Assembly: GCF_034702125.1 (NCBI RefSeq)
Contig: NC_085876.1
Coordinates: 15,092,253 to 15,156,252, forward strand
Length of the DNA: 64,000 bases
Direction: 5' to 3'
DNA from: Engraulis encrasicolus
Lineage: Eukaryota > Chordata > Actinopteri > Clupeiformes > Engraulidae
Shown here: positions 49,701 through 62,035 of the stretch, in pieces
Numbering within the stretch: position 1 is the first letter of the stretch
Layout: every line of letters begins with the position of its first letter
Program-made: the position numbers and the translations under genes
Notes under the pieces: generated by a model
What the model was told of the DNA's origin: nothing
Databases searched by the model: none
What the model saw: the letters and a program-made list of their open reading frames with translations, nothing else

Positions 49701-51752
49701 TTTCCTTTGTTCTGACCTCATGCTTGTTTGGAGACCAAGTCAGTATACCATAAGGGGTAATGCAACACTGTCGTGAATGAAATATGAAAAGTCTTCAGAT
49801 TTGTATTAGGTGTTAAGGTGTTATAAGAACGGCATACAACTTTCACAAAGGGTTAATCTAAAACCCCTTTCAAGCCCACACACACAGAGGCCACACAGTC
49901 AGACAGACCTTTTCAATGAAGTATCCCTGGAAGGTGACGTCGCAGCTGGTGACGTGCGGGATGCTCATGGGGACGATGTTGGCCACCCTCTGGATCTCGT
50001 GGATCACGGCGTCCGTGTAGGGCAGACTCCTCCTGTCCTCGGCCGCAGCCACCCGGGCTCCGATCACCCTGTCCAGCTCCTCATGCACTCGCTCTACAGA
50101 CAAATAACATTACATTACGTTACACTTTGCTGACCAAAGCGACTTACAGTTAGTATTTTTCAGGGTATTGGTTACAGTTCCTGGAGCAATGCGAGGTTAG
50201 GTGCCTTGCTCAAGGGCCCTTCAGCCATGGATGGAGGTGTAGGGAGAGGTCAGATGTGTTTCGAACCTACAACCCCCAGACTGAAAGACCAACTCCTCTC
50301 TCGAACCAATAGGCCACTGAATAATAACAATAAAAACTAACACTACAGCACACACAGTACCTATGATTCCTCAAGTGATGGCCTAGCCCCTAATAGTAGC
50401 CTACCTCTTTTAGAAACATGGTATAAACAATAAAATGAAAACAACATGAGAGCCTTTTTGGTATGAAAAGACTCCTTCAAATTGTAGCGTGCTGCTATTT
50501 CTAGCCTGGTAACAAGCTATTGTTTTTGTAAATAGTAGTCCCAGATATTATTTGGGAAAATGCGGTACATTTTTTTGGCTCAGGCGTCAGGTGGTACAAC
50601 TACAGCTAATGCCCATAAATTAATTAGTAACTAGTAACGAGTGTACCGCAATGAATATGCTTCTTTGATAATCCACTAAAAACCAAAAAAGGTAATTTAA
50701 TCCATACAATAGTGGTATTTTAGCTGTGGTTGCAACACGCTAATGGGGGCCATTACTAAAACACACATATACGTTCCCAGCATCATCATGCTGTTGTCTC
50801 TGCCTACACACGATCTGGAACCAAATAAGTACATTGTATTACGTTAAATTTCCATCTGACCTTGTACGAGAGGGTACTTGGCCATAAGGAGCAGGGCCCA
50901 GCGCATGGTTGCTCCTGTGGTGTCAGTGCCCGCCGCAAACAGGTTGTCCACACAGTACACCAGGTTATCCTCATGGAACTGGGAGTCCTTCTGGCCCAGA
51001 GCCTGGAGACAGACAAGATATTATATGCACAGCAGTTTACATTCATAATAGCCTTCAGTATACAGTATGAGTGGAAAGATTTGACAACTTGCTGTTGAGA
51101 ATTCAAGAGCTTGGACTGTGTGTAGCTGCTGGTTTCAAAGAAAGTGAGCAGATGTCAATTGATTCGTAATTTACAGTAAAAGTCAAGGAGAACCTTGTCT
51201 GGATATATAGAAGTTTAAGATTTTTCAGAATTTTAAAATAATCAAATTTTGAAGCATTAAAGGAACAGTCCACCATTTTTTGATTTTCACATATTTGCTG
51301 TATATCCAAGACTTATTCATGAATGTGCTTATCATTTTCTTCTCCGTGTTTTCAGTACTCAGATTTATTGGATCAGAATTATTAGCATAGCTTAGCATAA
51401 TCACTGGAAGTAAAAACATATCTTAGCATAATCACTGGAAGTAAATGGGCAGCATTAGCATCAAGCCACTAATGCAATCTAGGTTCTGTTTGTTTGGCGT
51501 AACAATCGTACCTCCACACTGATCATACGACTCAGAAATGCATCAATGAAGCCTCTGCACCGCTCAGGGTTGAGGGTCTCCTTCAGCCCCCTGGAGAATT
51601 GACGAATCTCGTCAAAGTCCTGGTTCAGTTTATTCATGAGCACCCTCCAGTACCAGAGGACGGGACGCAACCAAGGACATATGTTGTAGATCTGTGAGGA
51701 TAACGAAAACAAACACACATAAAAACAAAAAAAAACAATGAGTTGTGAAACA

Positions 51753-51803
<51 letters not shown>

Positions 51804-54800
51804 CCTTGCTTCAGGATACATAATCAAGGGCACATCTATTCACAGCTGTGCTCCCTCCAGATGTGAAGCCTTGGGTAATGGAACTGTATTGTGTCTTTTT
51901 GTTGCTCTGTGTTACTGTACACTTCTGCTAGCTTCTTTATGCCCTACAGGTCACTGTGTATCAAAACATCTGCTAAATTCATTGCAACCATAGATTGTAT
52001 AATAAATGGACCAAGCACCCGTGATGTCACCAATAGACCTTCGCAGAGCTGAAACTAGAATGTCTTCAGAGTGTGGGGCATAACATTCTCCAAATTTTGG
52101 TGTTAGTTTCATTGAAATCGGGCCGGAATATCGTAATATTACATTTTTGGCCCAGTCTTGACCTCTCATTCAATTAAACATGCACACATTGTTCTGGCAT
52201 ATAGTGCTTGGCAAAGAAAAACGTTTTTGACCTTTTCGTGACCTTGACCTTTGACCCAATCACTCCCAAAAAGTAATCGATTGTTCCTTGGGTCATGACT
52301 AATCATCCCACTAAATGTCATAAAAATCGGCTCAATTTCCTTTTTTGACCTTTTCGTGACCTTGACCTTTGACCCAATCACTCCCAAAAAGTAATCGATT
52401 GTTCCTTGGGTCATGACCAATCATCCCACTAAATTTCATAAAAATCGGCTCAATTTACGTTTTTGACCTTTTCGTGACCTTGACCTTTGACCCTTGACCC
52501 AATCACTCCCAAAAAGTAATCGATTGTTCCTTGGGTCATGACCAATCATCCCACTAAATGTCATAAAAATCGGCTCAATTTACGTTTTTGACCTTTTCGT
52601 GACCTTGACCTTTGACCTTTGAGCCAATCACTCCCAAAAACTAATTGATTGTTCCTTGGGTCATGACCAATCATCCCACTAAATTTCATAAAAATCGGCT
52701 CAGTTCTGTCTGAGTTATACGAAGTACAAACAAACATTTTGACCTTTGACCTTTGACCCAATCACTCCCAAAAACTAATCGATTGTTCCTTGGGTCATGA
52801 CCAATCATCCCACTAAATTTCATAAAAATCAGCACAGTTCTGACTGAGTTATACGAAGTACAAACAAACAAACAAACAAACAAACATATTCACAAACTAG
52901 AAATGCATTCAGAGAACGCAGACCTCCGCCAAGGAAGTTCAGTTCGTTTTGGACATAGGTGTAGAGTCATGATGTGGTTTCATGCATTTAGGCCTATAGG
53001 CTACATAGCATTTGTGTTCAGGTAATTGAACCGTCAAGTCGTAACCAAATTATAGTTATCTGTCTCTTTTATCATTTCCATGTCCTCTAGCTGTGGTCTG
53101 TTTAGTTCACCTTTGATTGTTTTATTGGCAAAGTGATTGTTCATGCTAGCCTATGCCTTCTGTGATTTGCAAATTCACTTAAGCCTTGAATCTCATTGCT
53201 ACATATTAGTCACATTGTTGATGATTGGCAGCTTTCATTAGGCTACCATCTAAAACAAAATAAAAATTACACCCGTAAAAAACACCCGTAGTAGGCCTAC
53301 ATAGGCCTATTCTACAGTAGTGCAGCGGCCCATACTACTTTGAGCCGTTCACTTAATTATTGAATCAGAATGAAATGTGCAAGAATCCCCTTATCCAGTG
53401 GCAGTGCATGGATGGTTGTGGAGTGTTATTGTTGGCTATTTCGTAAGGCTAAACAAACTTTTGAGATGTAAATCCACTTCTATCATTTCTAGTTGTTTCA
53501 ATATCGTGACACCAACGTTGGGGTACAAACGCAATTGCTTAGCGAGAGACATGTCGACTCGACTGGTCGCAGCTAGCGGAATCATTGCCTACCCCGACAC
53601 TACACTTGTTGGAGAAGTTCCTCCCCCTGTGAATAGCCTATGGGAATCCGTTCATGACGGTTATTGCGAGCTGGTCTTGGCTCTGGGAGCAATTGATCGG
53701 CACCCGGGCCTGCTCTCTATTTCGTATTGAAAATCACTGTTCACCGCACCTCCAGCGTTCATTCGTTACGAAGTCTATAGTCTATGGAATGTTTGTAGTG
53801 CTGATGGCTTCAGTGCGCGGGGATTGGGGAAGCAGCAAATCACCGTGGACTAACGCAATTCGCGCGCGCCTTTCTTTGAGCTTCATTTTATATTAATGTT
53901 TTGTGACAGCATTGTGAACGTAAACGATATGCGAGGCTGTAGCTAAGGCTGCTTTTTTATAGCGATTTTGACTGCGGTAAGTTAATGCATTTCACTTCAA
54001 TGCTCTGCCCCGGTGTGGCTGCGTGAAGGTGGCTGCGTGAAGGTACACCAGTTAGTAAGTGATGCTGCTCAGGGCTCCTCAGTGGTCCTTACGCAGCGTG
54101 ACGAACAGACACACAAATTCGGACGATCACATAACCTCCTGGCGGAGGTAATGAATAAATACACGGTGGGCAACATAACCGAAGGTAATGAAGCTTAATT
54201 TGGACCGCAAGAGACTGCCATTTTAGCATACCTAGTAATTACTTTGAATCTACTCATGCCCAGTTTCAAAATTGGTGCCATCTTTGCACCGGATGCTGAA
54301 ATCCCACCTCCTATACTGCCCTACAAAGCGAAAGTGCAGTAACTACACATTTTGACAAAACTGAATTAAGCTTCATTGCACCTCTTTTATCTTGTGAGGA
54401 AGCTGTATTGTCGAAATGTGTCCCGTTTTAGAGATATTGCTATGTCAAATTTGCAATAGCTATAATATCCAACCTAACACCAAGGCTTTGAAGGCATTTT
54501 TCCCAGTTTCCATGTTGGCATAGTTACTGCACTTTGCCTTTGTACGGCTCTATAGGCCTATGTATTAAATCTAGGGGACAGGACACTACTATCAATCATG
54601 CCAACCACGCTCCAGTTTGCAAAACTTAATCTTACTATGTAAACTTACTATGTGTACAACTTAGCGCTTGATTATAGAAACCAAGATAGTGCACCTGTAT
54701 TGAGGCATAGCCCATGATTGAAACGATGTCATTGGCTCTGTCGACCTGCGCCTTGAACCTTGGGTCTGCGTAGTCAAAGCGTTGGCCATAGACGATGGAG

Positions 54801-57800
54801 CAGATGATGTTGGACACAGCGTAGCTCACTGGCCTGGATGTGTCAAACGCTGCACCTGTATACGCCAATCAGAAAAAAAACACTCAGACTCAGATGAAAT
54901 AGCCGTAATTTCCAAACTATAAGCCGCTACTGCTTTCTTACACTTTAAACTGGGGTGTGTATCACAATGCAGCTATTGTTTGGATTATTACATGTGAAGT
55001 GACAAACACAAGACAATTAGCTGTGGAGCTAATGTTGAGGAATGTCACAATGTGGACAATGTGGCTTACCCAAAGGTGAGGCTAATAAGTATATATTTTT
55101 TCTTGTGAAGTTTAGTCGGAGCATCTTGTATTCAGTATTCAGTACATATTTCATCTTATAGTCCACAAATTAAAGTCAGAGCCGCCGCTAGGCATAAGCA
55201 GAGCAAGCAGAGTGCTTAGGGCCTCAACCACTTTGCCCCCAAAATTGGGGCCTCCTAAATTGAGATTGACAAAAAAACGTATTATTATTATTATTATTCA
55301 AATATGAGGGGGGCCTCCTGACCACTTATGCTTTGGGCCTCCAAAACCTTAGCAGCGTCCCAGATTACAGTACTTAAGTTATTACGGATTACCAACACTA
55401 CAACTAAAATACTGAATTCAGTATAGTATAGTGCTGTATTGGTGAAGCCAAGGGCCTAGGCCCTGCCCCAAGTCTTTTGAGATTGGTTGCATGTATCAAA
55501 TCTTAAATGAGCACATAATTCTAGTAATTTTGCTTGGCCATAACACCTTATACGTTGTCTTGGAAAAATTCTCCATCTCACGAACAGATTGAATGTTTTG
55601 AACATTTGAGAGCAATTGGTTTTTCTTTACACAATACTAAGCGCTCCAACTTTTTTGGGATCCAGTTTGCACATAAAAAAACCTTAAGGATTCATTGATC
55701 TCTATTTTTGATCTAGCACATCTGCTGCCTTGTGCACATACGGTACATTAACATCACAAAAAAAACATGCATACAGAAACACAGTACGTACATTAGCAAT
55801 GTACTCAATGAATAGACCTTACCGTTATGTTGCTCAAAGACCTCAATAAGGTACTGGACCTCTTCCTGGATCTTCAGTTCAATTGCTTTCTTGCCCATTC
55901 CAAAGTCCCTCAGTTTGGAGAGGGCAAATCGCCTCATCTCCTTCCAGCATTCTCCATTGGAAAGTATTATCCCTGCGTGAATAGCAATGACAAGGCCCAA
56001 TAGACCAGTTCAGAGTCGACGTCCTCATGAATGCGTGCGAATCCTCGACTCAAACACACCAGAGATATTGTAAGGCTATTACGAGAGACTCCCCCTAGAG
56101 TGCAGTACCACCCAGAAAAGTGGAGTGCAGACTCCATTCAGAAAGAACGGGCTGCTGCGCTCAGAGCTGTATCTCGACAGCGGCCACTAGGAGAACTGCA
56201 GGAATGGGTGAAATCGGGAGTGGTGATTCTGTTTGAGAGATGCATAAGAGATGTTTGTTGTAACAAGACATTTAACTACTGACTGGACTGATGAGCTCGC
56301 CAGGAATACCCGTGTCCGTGGTGCCCACTGCATATCTGAGGTTAGCGCGAGCATCTGTTATCTTATTTCGGAAAAAAACACCTGTCGAGTCTCTGTACAA
56401 GTGAACGGAGCATGGACGGTTTTGAGGCAGCGGTGCGCACGCAGCCAAATTACAAACCCCAACTCCGATGAAGTTGGGACGTTTGGTAAACAGTGAATAA
56501 AATCAAAATGCTATCATTTTCAAAACATTCAATCTATTCATTAGATGGAGAATAGTGAAAAGACAACATATTAAGTGTTAAAACCGAGAAAAAATATTGT
56601 TTTGGGGGACATATGTACTCATTTCTAATTTGATAAATCCAACACGTCTCAAAAGAGTTGGGACGGGGATCAGTGAAATTTAGTAAACATCCAAATAAGA
56701 TAAAACAACAAAGAAGAACATTTCAAAATGAATCGTACTGACGGACAATATAGGTGTCCAGGTATAAGATCATCACAGAGAGGCTGAGTCACTCAGAATT
56801 AAAGATGCAAAGGGAATAATTACCATAGTTATTACATACATTTTTGAATTCCCTTTGATTTACCACGATTGAGTGTATATAAGACATATTTTTGTGAATA
56901 AAATCATTGTATAGGTTCATGACATCATGAAATACATATTGGCTGTAGTCTCACTCTAATTCCTGGAGTGCTAGAGCTATTGAAAATTGACCATATTAAG
57001 AATGCTTAATGCATGAAAATGACACAGGGGTTTAACATTCTCCTAAGCACCTGAGCTCACTTGAAATAGACCCAGAAGACATGGGAAACTGTCCTTTGCT
57101 TACAGAAGTCAGCAGAAGTTGTAGAAGTCCATTCTTTTTGACAATAATAGAGCATTGCACATCCTGTGCTACAGTGAAAATGGACCATCCAACTTGTGTT
57201 AGTGCTAGCTTCAAAAATCAGCCTCCATGATGGCATGCGGATGCAGTAGTGCATTGGTTAAGATGTTCTCACTCATCTGTAGAGTTAAATACAGTGCTGA
57301 ATGGTATAAATGGGTTTTAAACAGCATGAAAAGCCACTCATGCATTATATTTTGAAGGGAGATCTTCGATTACTGCCACATAGTAAGGTCAAATTGCATT
57401 CTCTACTATGTTTTAACAGTTTGGCTCCATCATAAGGACCAGCATGTGATAAAATGGTGGGTTTTTGGTCAAGACCTGTCACACTGTAAGCACTACAGAA
57501 AGGAAAACATTGCAAAACATGACAAGGAATACACCCACCATTTAAGCTGGTGAAGTCATGTCCAAGATAGGAATTAACACTGTTTTTTATATAAAATCAT
57601 CTCATCGGTTAATGTATTTAACTGTTAAGTGTTGTCTTTTGTTTTGTTTTTAGTCTTAGTCTCTAGTTTTAACACTTAATATGTTGTCTTTTCACTATTC
57701 TCCATCTAATGAATAGATTGAGTGTTTTGAAAATGATAGCATTTTGATTTTATTCACTGTTTACCAAACGTCCCAACTTCATCGGAGTTGGGGTTAGTAC

Positions 57801-60800
57801 GTCATACCTGTTTACAAACTCTAAAGGGGTCTATAGATTTACAAATTCAGAGGAGTAGGGGTATAACAATACACTCAGCTAACGATTCGGTTTGTATCAC
57901 GATTCATGACCTACAGTTCGATACACCCCACAATTTTACATTTGACAACATTATAAACTTTATGCATAAAAACTATGATAGTTTATAGGTAGACTAGGTT
58001 GCAAGAGGCTACTAATAATTTTCAAAAGTTATAATAATGATGATGCTTGGAAGCACTATCACTTCATATCATATGGTTGTTTTCTGGGCTGATGGGTATG
58101 AAATCGTTAAAAGGGCGCATCACGATACTGCCTTCCTGTGCCTCCTTGCATCCATAAGATATATATGACCCACTCTATTTAAGTGCCAAAAAAAGACAAA
58201 ACAATTTTTAAAAATCTCTCTTTTTTGGGGTATTTTAAAAAATTTAATGCAAAAACACCCCAAGTTTCACAGTCCTGATAGGGCCCATTTGAGGAAAGGG
58301 CCGATAAGATATAAACGCAGGCCCTGCCGTGGCTAAACGGTAGGGCACTCGTCTACCAAGCGGCTGACCCGGGTTCGATTCCTGACATGGGTCCTTTGCC
58401 GGCCCTTCCCCATCTCTCTCTCTCCCCACTTGCTTCCCTTCACCACCTTCACTGTCCTATCATAAATAAAGTTAAAAAAAAAAGAATCAATAAATAAAAA
58501 ATATGAATGCAAATCTACTGTCCACATCTCCATATGTTGTGGGCATCTGTATGTCTGAGGGGTGGGCTCCAGGATGTTGCTGGTACCAAGATGATTTGGG
58601 AACATTCGGTCTGCATCACTATGCTGAAATGGGGTCTTAAACAAAAGGGGGAGTCTGACGGAGTGGCCTAGATTTCCCAGGCAGAGCTGGGTGGAAAAAA
58701 AGAAACAGAAAAAGACATTTGACAACAGGCTGCTTATGACAAGCTAGTACAGAGTGACTCACACCTCCCTGGTATAAGGCAGGAATGGAGAGAGAAGAGG
58801 CGAAGACACTGGGTGGCTAGTATGTTACAGTCTTATTTGAGCTTCATACTCTACCAGCAATGCTGGAATCAATGCATACAAACAGCTAAATGGTATATGA
58901 GCTTATGCTACGTCACGTCAGTATACACTGACAGAGCCATCCAACCTTGTGCTCAGGTTGTGTCTAATATTGACGAAACCAAATACACCAGACTACAATC
59001 ATCAGTGTCAGTGTAGAGCAGGGATTCCCAAACTTAACCATGCCAAGGCCCCCCATATACCGGTAGATTCCAGTCAAGGCCCCCCCCCCAGTGGTGTAGT
59101 CTACTTTTTCATGGTGTGTATACTGCATATTTGAGCATTTTTTGAAGTGGGTATACTGTATATGTGTGCTATTCTAAATAATGGATCAATATATTTTAAG
59201 TGGGTATACTGAAATCCCTGAAATTTAGAAGTGGGTATACTCCGTATACCTGCGTTCTACGTAGACTACACCACTGAGGCCCCCTGATATGGGCCGTGCC
59301 ACACAATTTTTTTTTCTGTGCAACCGGTTTCACATCTCGATGAAATTGGTGCTTTCCTAAAACCTTTTAAGTTCTATAGAAAGCATAATACATACAGTAT
59401 ATAATCATTGTTAGAAGAAACTGATTCCACTTGGATTGTTTAGCTTATTTTTGGCTTATTTTAGATATTTAAGTTATTAGTATAAAAAATTTGAGTTGAT
59501 TTCACAATATTTTTCCTGCCAGCCTCCTGCAGCCCCCCTGGCATCCCCTCGCGCCCCCCTGCAGGGGTCCTCGGCCCCCACTTTGAAAACCACTGGTGTA
59601 GAGTGTGCTAAAAGTTAGTTTGGTTTCCATTTTAGTTTTTTGTCCATTACAGACGCATGTCAAAATGATGAGCATGGGCCATGGGCATGGCATAGGTCTT
59701 TGTGAGAGGTGGCTGTAGAGGTCGAGTTAGGGGCGGCAAAGGTGACATATTGGAGTATGACGCAATGTGGTCACACACCCAGCTGAAACTCTATAGCTGG
59801 ACTTTGGATTTGCTGGCTAATCCATCCTGAGATTAATCTGTTTGGCATGCATTGATTATTTATCAAGAGTGTGATCAATGCTCAGTTGTGGGCCATTTCT
59901 ACCTGCCTGCTTTATCCATTCTCTACTGTATGCTGTTTTTTTTACCGCAGTGTGATTCAATAAATTACTGCAGTGAATGTAATTCTTTAACTAACTCAAA
60001 ACAGTTTCACTTCCAATCAGCCCCACCTTGTTTACACCAGTTTCTAGGCACCTCCCCCATACACCTGGGGCTAGGGCAGGGGTGGGAATTCTGGGAAACA
60101 ATACAATATGCGACCTTGCCTCCTTCACTTGTGCTCGTCTCCTCGTACCAGGAAGTAATATGTCATGATGACATCACTGACCACAGCATTATATTTCAAT
60201 ATCTTGCAAAAACTCAATTGTAAAGCCGTCTTCTCATTTGCAATTGGGATGGTGAATGAAAAACAGTCCCTCAAAAGTTGTTGTGGCTAGGCTGACAGCT
60301 GGGAAACTTTATCGGTTTCTCCACGGAGGAGGGGCCAGGAGGTGGGGCGAGAAGACAAGCACAAGTGGAGGAGGCAAGTTTGCATATTGTAATGCACTCC
60401 TGGGGCTAGGGCAGGGGTGGGAAACCATGTCTTGAGGGCTGTTTGTGGCCCTTGAGTCTGCATTATACGGACCGCGATATAATTGTAATGTTGTGCAGTT
60501 TCACATGAAATATAACACGTTTTGTAAAGAAATTTTTGAAATCACATTACCTTATTACCACATTACCGCCTTCAATACTTAGGCCTAAAGTGCAGGGGGA
60601 AATCCTGGTTTGTGTTCATATTACGGCCCTTGGAGGACTTAACACATCTGAAGAGGTCAATGAATGAAAATGGTTCCCCACCCCTGGGCTTGGGTCGGAG
60701 TTGGCTACCACTAGTAAGGGGAAGACGAGCAGGGTCTTAGGCCCTACATCAGGGGTGGGGAACCTTTTTCATTCGAGGGGCCACTTCAAATTCATCCGAG

Positions 60801-61902
60801 GGCCGCATTATGAGCACAAACCAGGATTTCCCCCTGCACTTTAGGCTTATATTGAAGGCAGACACCTTTAAAACAGACCCCACCTTCTTTAGGTCCCCTG
60901 AGGATAACTTAATTGTATAGCAAATGTATTTTCTAAGATTTCATTACAAAATATGTCATATCTCATGTGAAGCTGCATAACATTGAAATGATGTTGGGGG
61001 TTGGATAAAATGGCCTCAAGGGCCACAAACGGACCTCGAGACATAATAGGTTTCCCACCCCTGCCCTACATACTCTCGTACTAATTTCATTCACATAGAG
61101 GAAAATGTTAATACTGTGGCATACAGCCAAGCTAGAGGAAAGTAGTAGAGAAGTGCCACAAGAGAAGGAACTAATCATTATTATTATTTCAAAAAACATC
61201 ATAGGATGTAGTGGATATCTGCAAATTCTGACCATGGATTCATTTTCTGATTTTGCCTTTTTCTCTAACAGCACGTTGCCTCAGTATTATTTTAAATGTA
61301 TAACAGGTAGGGCCACAGTCCGTCATTTCAAATAAGTAAAACTCATGGCTTACTTAAAAAAAACTGTAACTTTAACAGTCTGTGAACAAGACGCAAGCAG
61401 GAATTCAAATCAATGGCCTCACCATCCCCTTTATTGATGTCATGGAATAGTGGCGTGATGTCTCGGTCACCAAACTCCTCTGCATGGTTCACAAGGGCTT
61501 CTTTGACAGTTTTGTACCCAGCCAAGACCACAACCTTCTTCGGCCCAAAATGGACGGTGAACACACTTCCATGTTTTTTGGAGAGCTGTGGGAGAACAGT
61601 GGAATAAAAACTATTAGAAAGACAGGCAGAAAGAAGGAAACAGGAACATTTTCAAATCTTGGTTTTAGCCTATTAGGCTAAATATGAGAAACTGTGTCAA
61701 TTTTCCTCACCTCACAGAGTCCCTCATAAGGCCTATTTAGGTCCAACTGCAATAAGTTTCCCAACAACGGAAGACGCGTCGGAGATGGGGGTTCCTTTCC
61801 ATGCCCTGCTTTGGACGAACTGTTGACGGAAAGACAGACAAACACCACGCAGAGGAGGACTAATCCCCATTGAACTAAAATGCCATCTAAAAGAAAAATC
61901 AT
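43743..61902 (-). CDS. cyp2k: CYP2K-like cytochrome P450, copy C (nine exons, intact)
   Basis: Exons on the minus strand: 61902-61711, 61585-61423, 55972-55823, 54855-54695, 51691-51512, 51002-50861, 50093-49909, 45107-44966, 43930-43743. Lengths are identical to copy B (192, 163, 150, 161, 180, 142, 185, 142, 188 nt; 1503 in total), all with GT-AG ends, giving 500 residues. Motifs are complete: [40 protein letters not shown]. Differences from B include [11 protein letters not shown] in the linker, [33 protein letters not shown], the TTGATMRW I-helix end and LLTSV in exon 8; some fall in regions equivalent to CYP2 substrate-recognition sites, so specificity could differ. The ten-codon upstream extension of A and B is missing, which fixes the start at MIFLL. 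Introns 2, 4 and 7 are enlarged by mobile DNA. A Harbinger-like element sits about 135 bp upstream of the start and may affect expression. Confidence 0.92.
45372..45772. repeat. Degenerate TACTG/TACTA satellite-like array
   Basis: About 400 bp built from 5-bp units (TACTG, with TACTA and TACTC variants), e.g. CTGTACTGTACTGTGCTGTA. The apparent frames here are periodic Tyr/Cys/Ser/Leu peptides, not genes. Confidence 0.85.
47201..48647. mobile_element. Full-length TA-flanked MITE, intron 7 of C
   Basis: 1447 bp, ends CAAACCCCAACTCCGG and ...GGAGTTGGGGTTTG, TA on both sides. Same orientation and structure as 40703-42147. Confidence 0.8.
49237..49363. mobile_element. Palindromic MITE, intron 7 of C
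   Basis: Ends GGGGTGCATTTCTGGAAAG and CTTTCCAGAAATGCACCC; orthologous to 36097-36222 in B, so it predates the B/C split. Confidence 0.75.
52055..54186. mobile_element. 2.1 kb insertion with internal minisatellite, intron 4 of C
   Basis: Copies A and B have continuous GCTGAAATGAAGC where C has this block. It begins CTAGAATGTCTTCAGAG, holds a tandem array, then ACAAACAAACAAACAAACA followed by GCAGACCTCCGCCA, and later CCTCCTGGCGGAGG near 54136. Superfamily unknown; at most AA is duplicated. The frame at 53377-53730 resembles nothing I know. Confidence 0.6.
52200..52865. repeat. Minisatellite, five units of about 118-134 bp
   Basis: Each unit has TTTGACCCAATCACTCCC, AATCGATTGTTCCTTGGGTC and CCCACTAAATTTCATAAAAA. 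The CAATCACTCCC starts lie near 52257, 52375, 52500, 52625 and 52759, so spacing grows to the right, partly through extra GACCTTTGACC repeats. Confidence 0.85.
56453..57797. mobile_element. TA-flanked MITE (reverse orientation), intron 2 of C
   Basis: 1345 bp in the site CAAAT-TA-CGTCATACC, which is uninterrupted in A (near 21150) and B (near 30550, reverse strand). This directly shows a TA duplication. Its interior order is reversed relative to 40703-42147. Confidence 0.88.
58319..58500 (+). mobile_element. tRNA-derived SINE, intron 2 of C
   Basis: Orthologous to 22296-22476 in A: the same A-box, GGTTCGATTCC B-box and A-rich tail, within the same flanks. Confidence 0.8.
59019..59595. mobile_element. 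hAT-like element with nested hAT-like MITE
   Basis: 577 bp, perfect 8-bp duplication GTGTAGAG (59011-59018, 59596-59603), ends CAGGGATTCCCAAAC and CTTTGAAAACCACTG. Inside, 59089-59276 (188 bp) is a second element with ends CAGTGGTGTAGTCTAC and GTAGACTACACCACTG. Non-coding. Confidence 0.75.
60412..60686. mobile_element. hAT-type MITE
   Basis: 275 bp, ends CAGGGGTGGGAAACC and GGTTCCCCACCCCTG, flanks GGCTAGGG and GGCTTGGG (7 of 8 matching). Confidence 0.7.
60750..61063. mobile_element. hAT-type MITE with perfect 8-bp duplication
   Basis: 314 bp, CCCTACAT at 60742-60749 and 61064-61071, ends CAGGGGTGGGGAACC and GGTTTCCCACCCCTG. Counterpart of 29536-29867 in B, so this insertion predates the B/C separation. 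Confidence 0.8.
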
Positions 61903-62035
61903 AGCTTCAACAAGCGCGAAAAGTGTTACGCTAAGACCTGAATTAGGTTAGGCCATGCAAGGTCAACGGAACCAAACTCCACAGTTAGCCTAGGTCGTGG
62001 GCCTAAACCTGTTTGGTCAAATCAAATTATGTTTA
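61903..62035. other. Short 5' flank of copy C
   Basis: About 130 bp of flank homologous to the upstream regions of A and B, interrupted by the Harbinger-like element at 62036. It holds whatever remains of the proximal promoter; no element can be named. Confidence 0.5.

Noticed and set aside
52200..52865. CRISPR-like array
   Set aside because: Eukaryotic context, units over 115 bp without distinct spacers: a minisatellite.
53377..53730. 117-codon open frame in the copy C intron insertion
   Set aside because: No recognisable domain, no paralogous copy in the window, and it lies in repeat-derived DNA; not reported as a gene.
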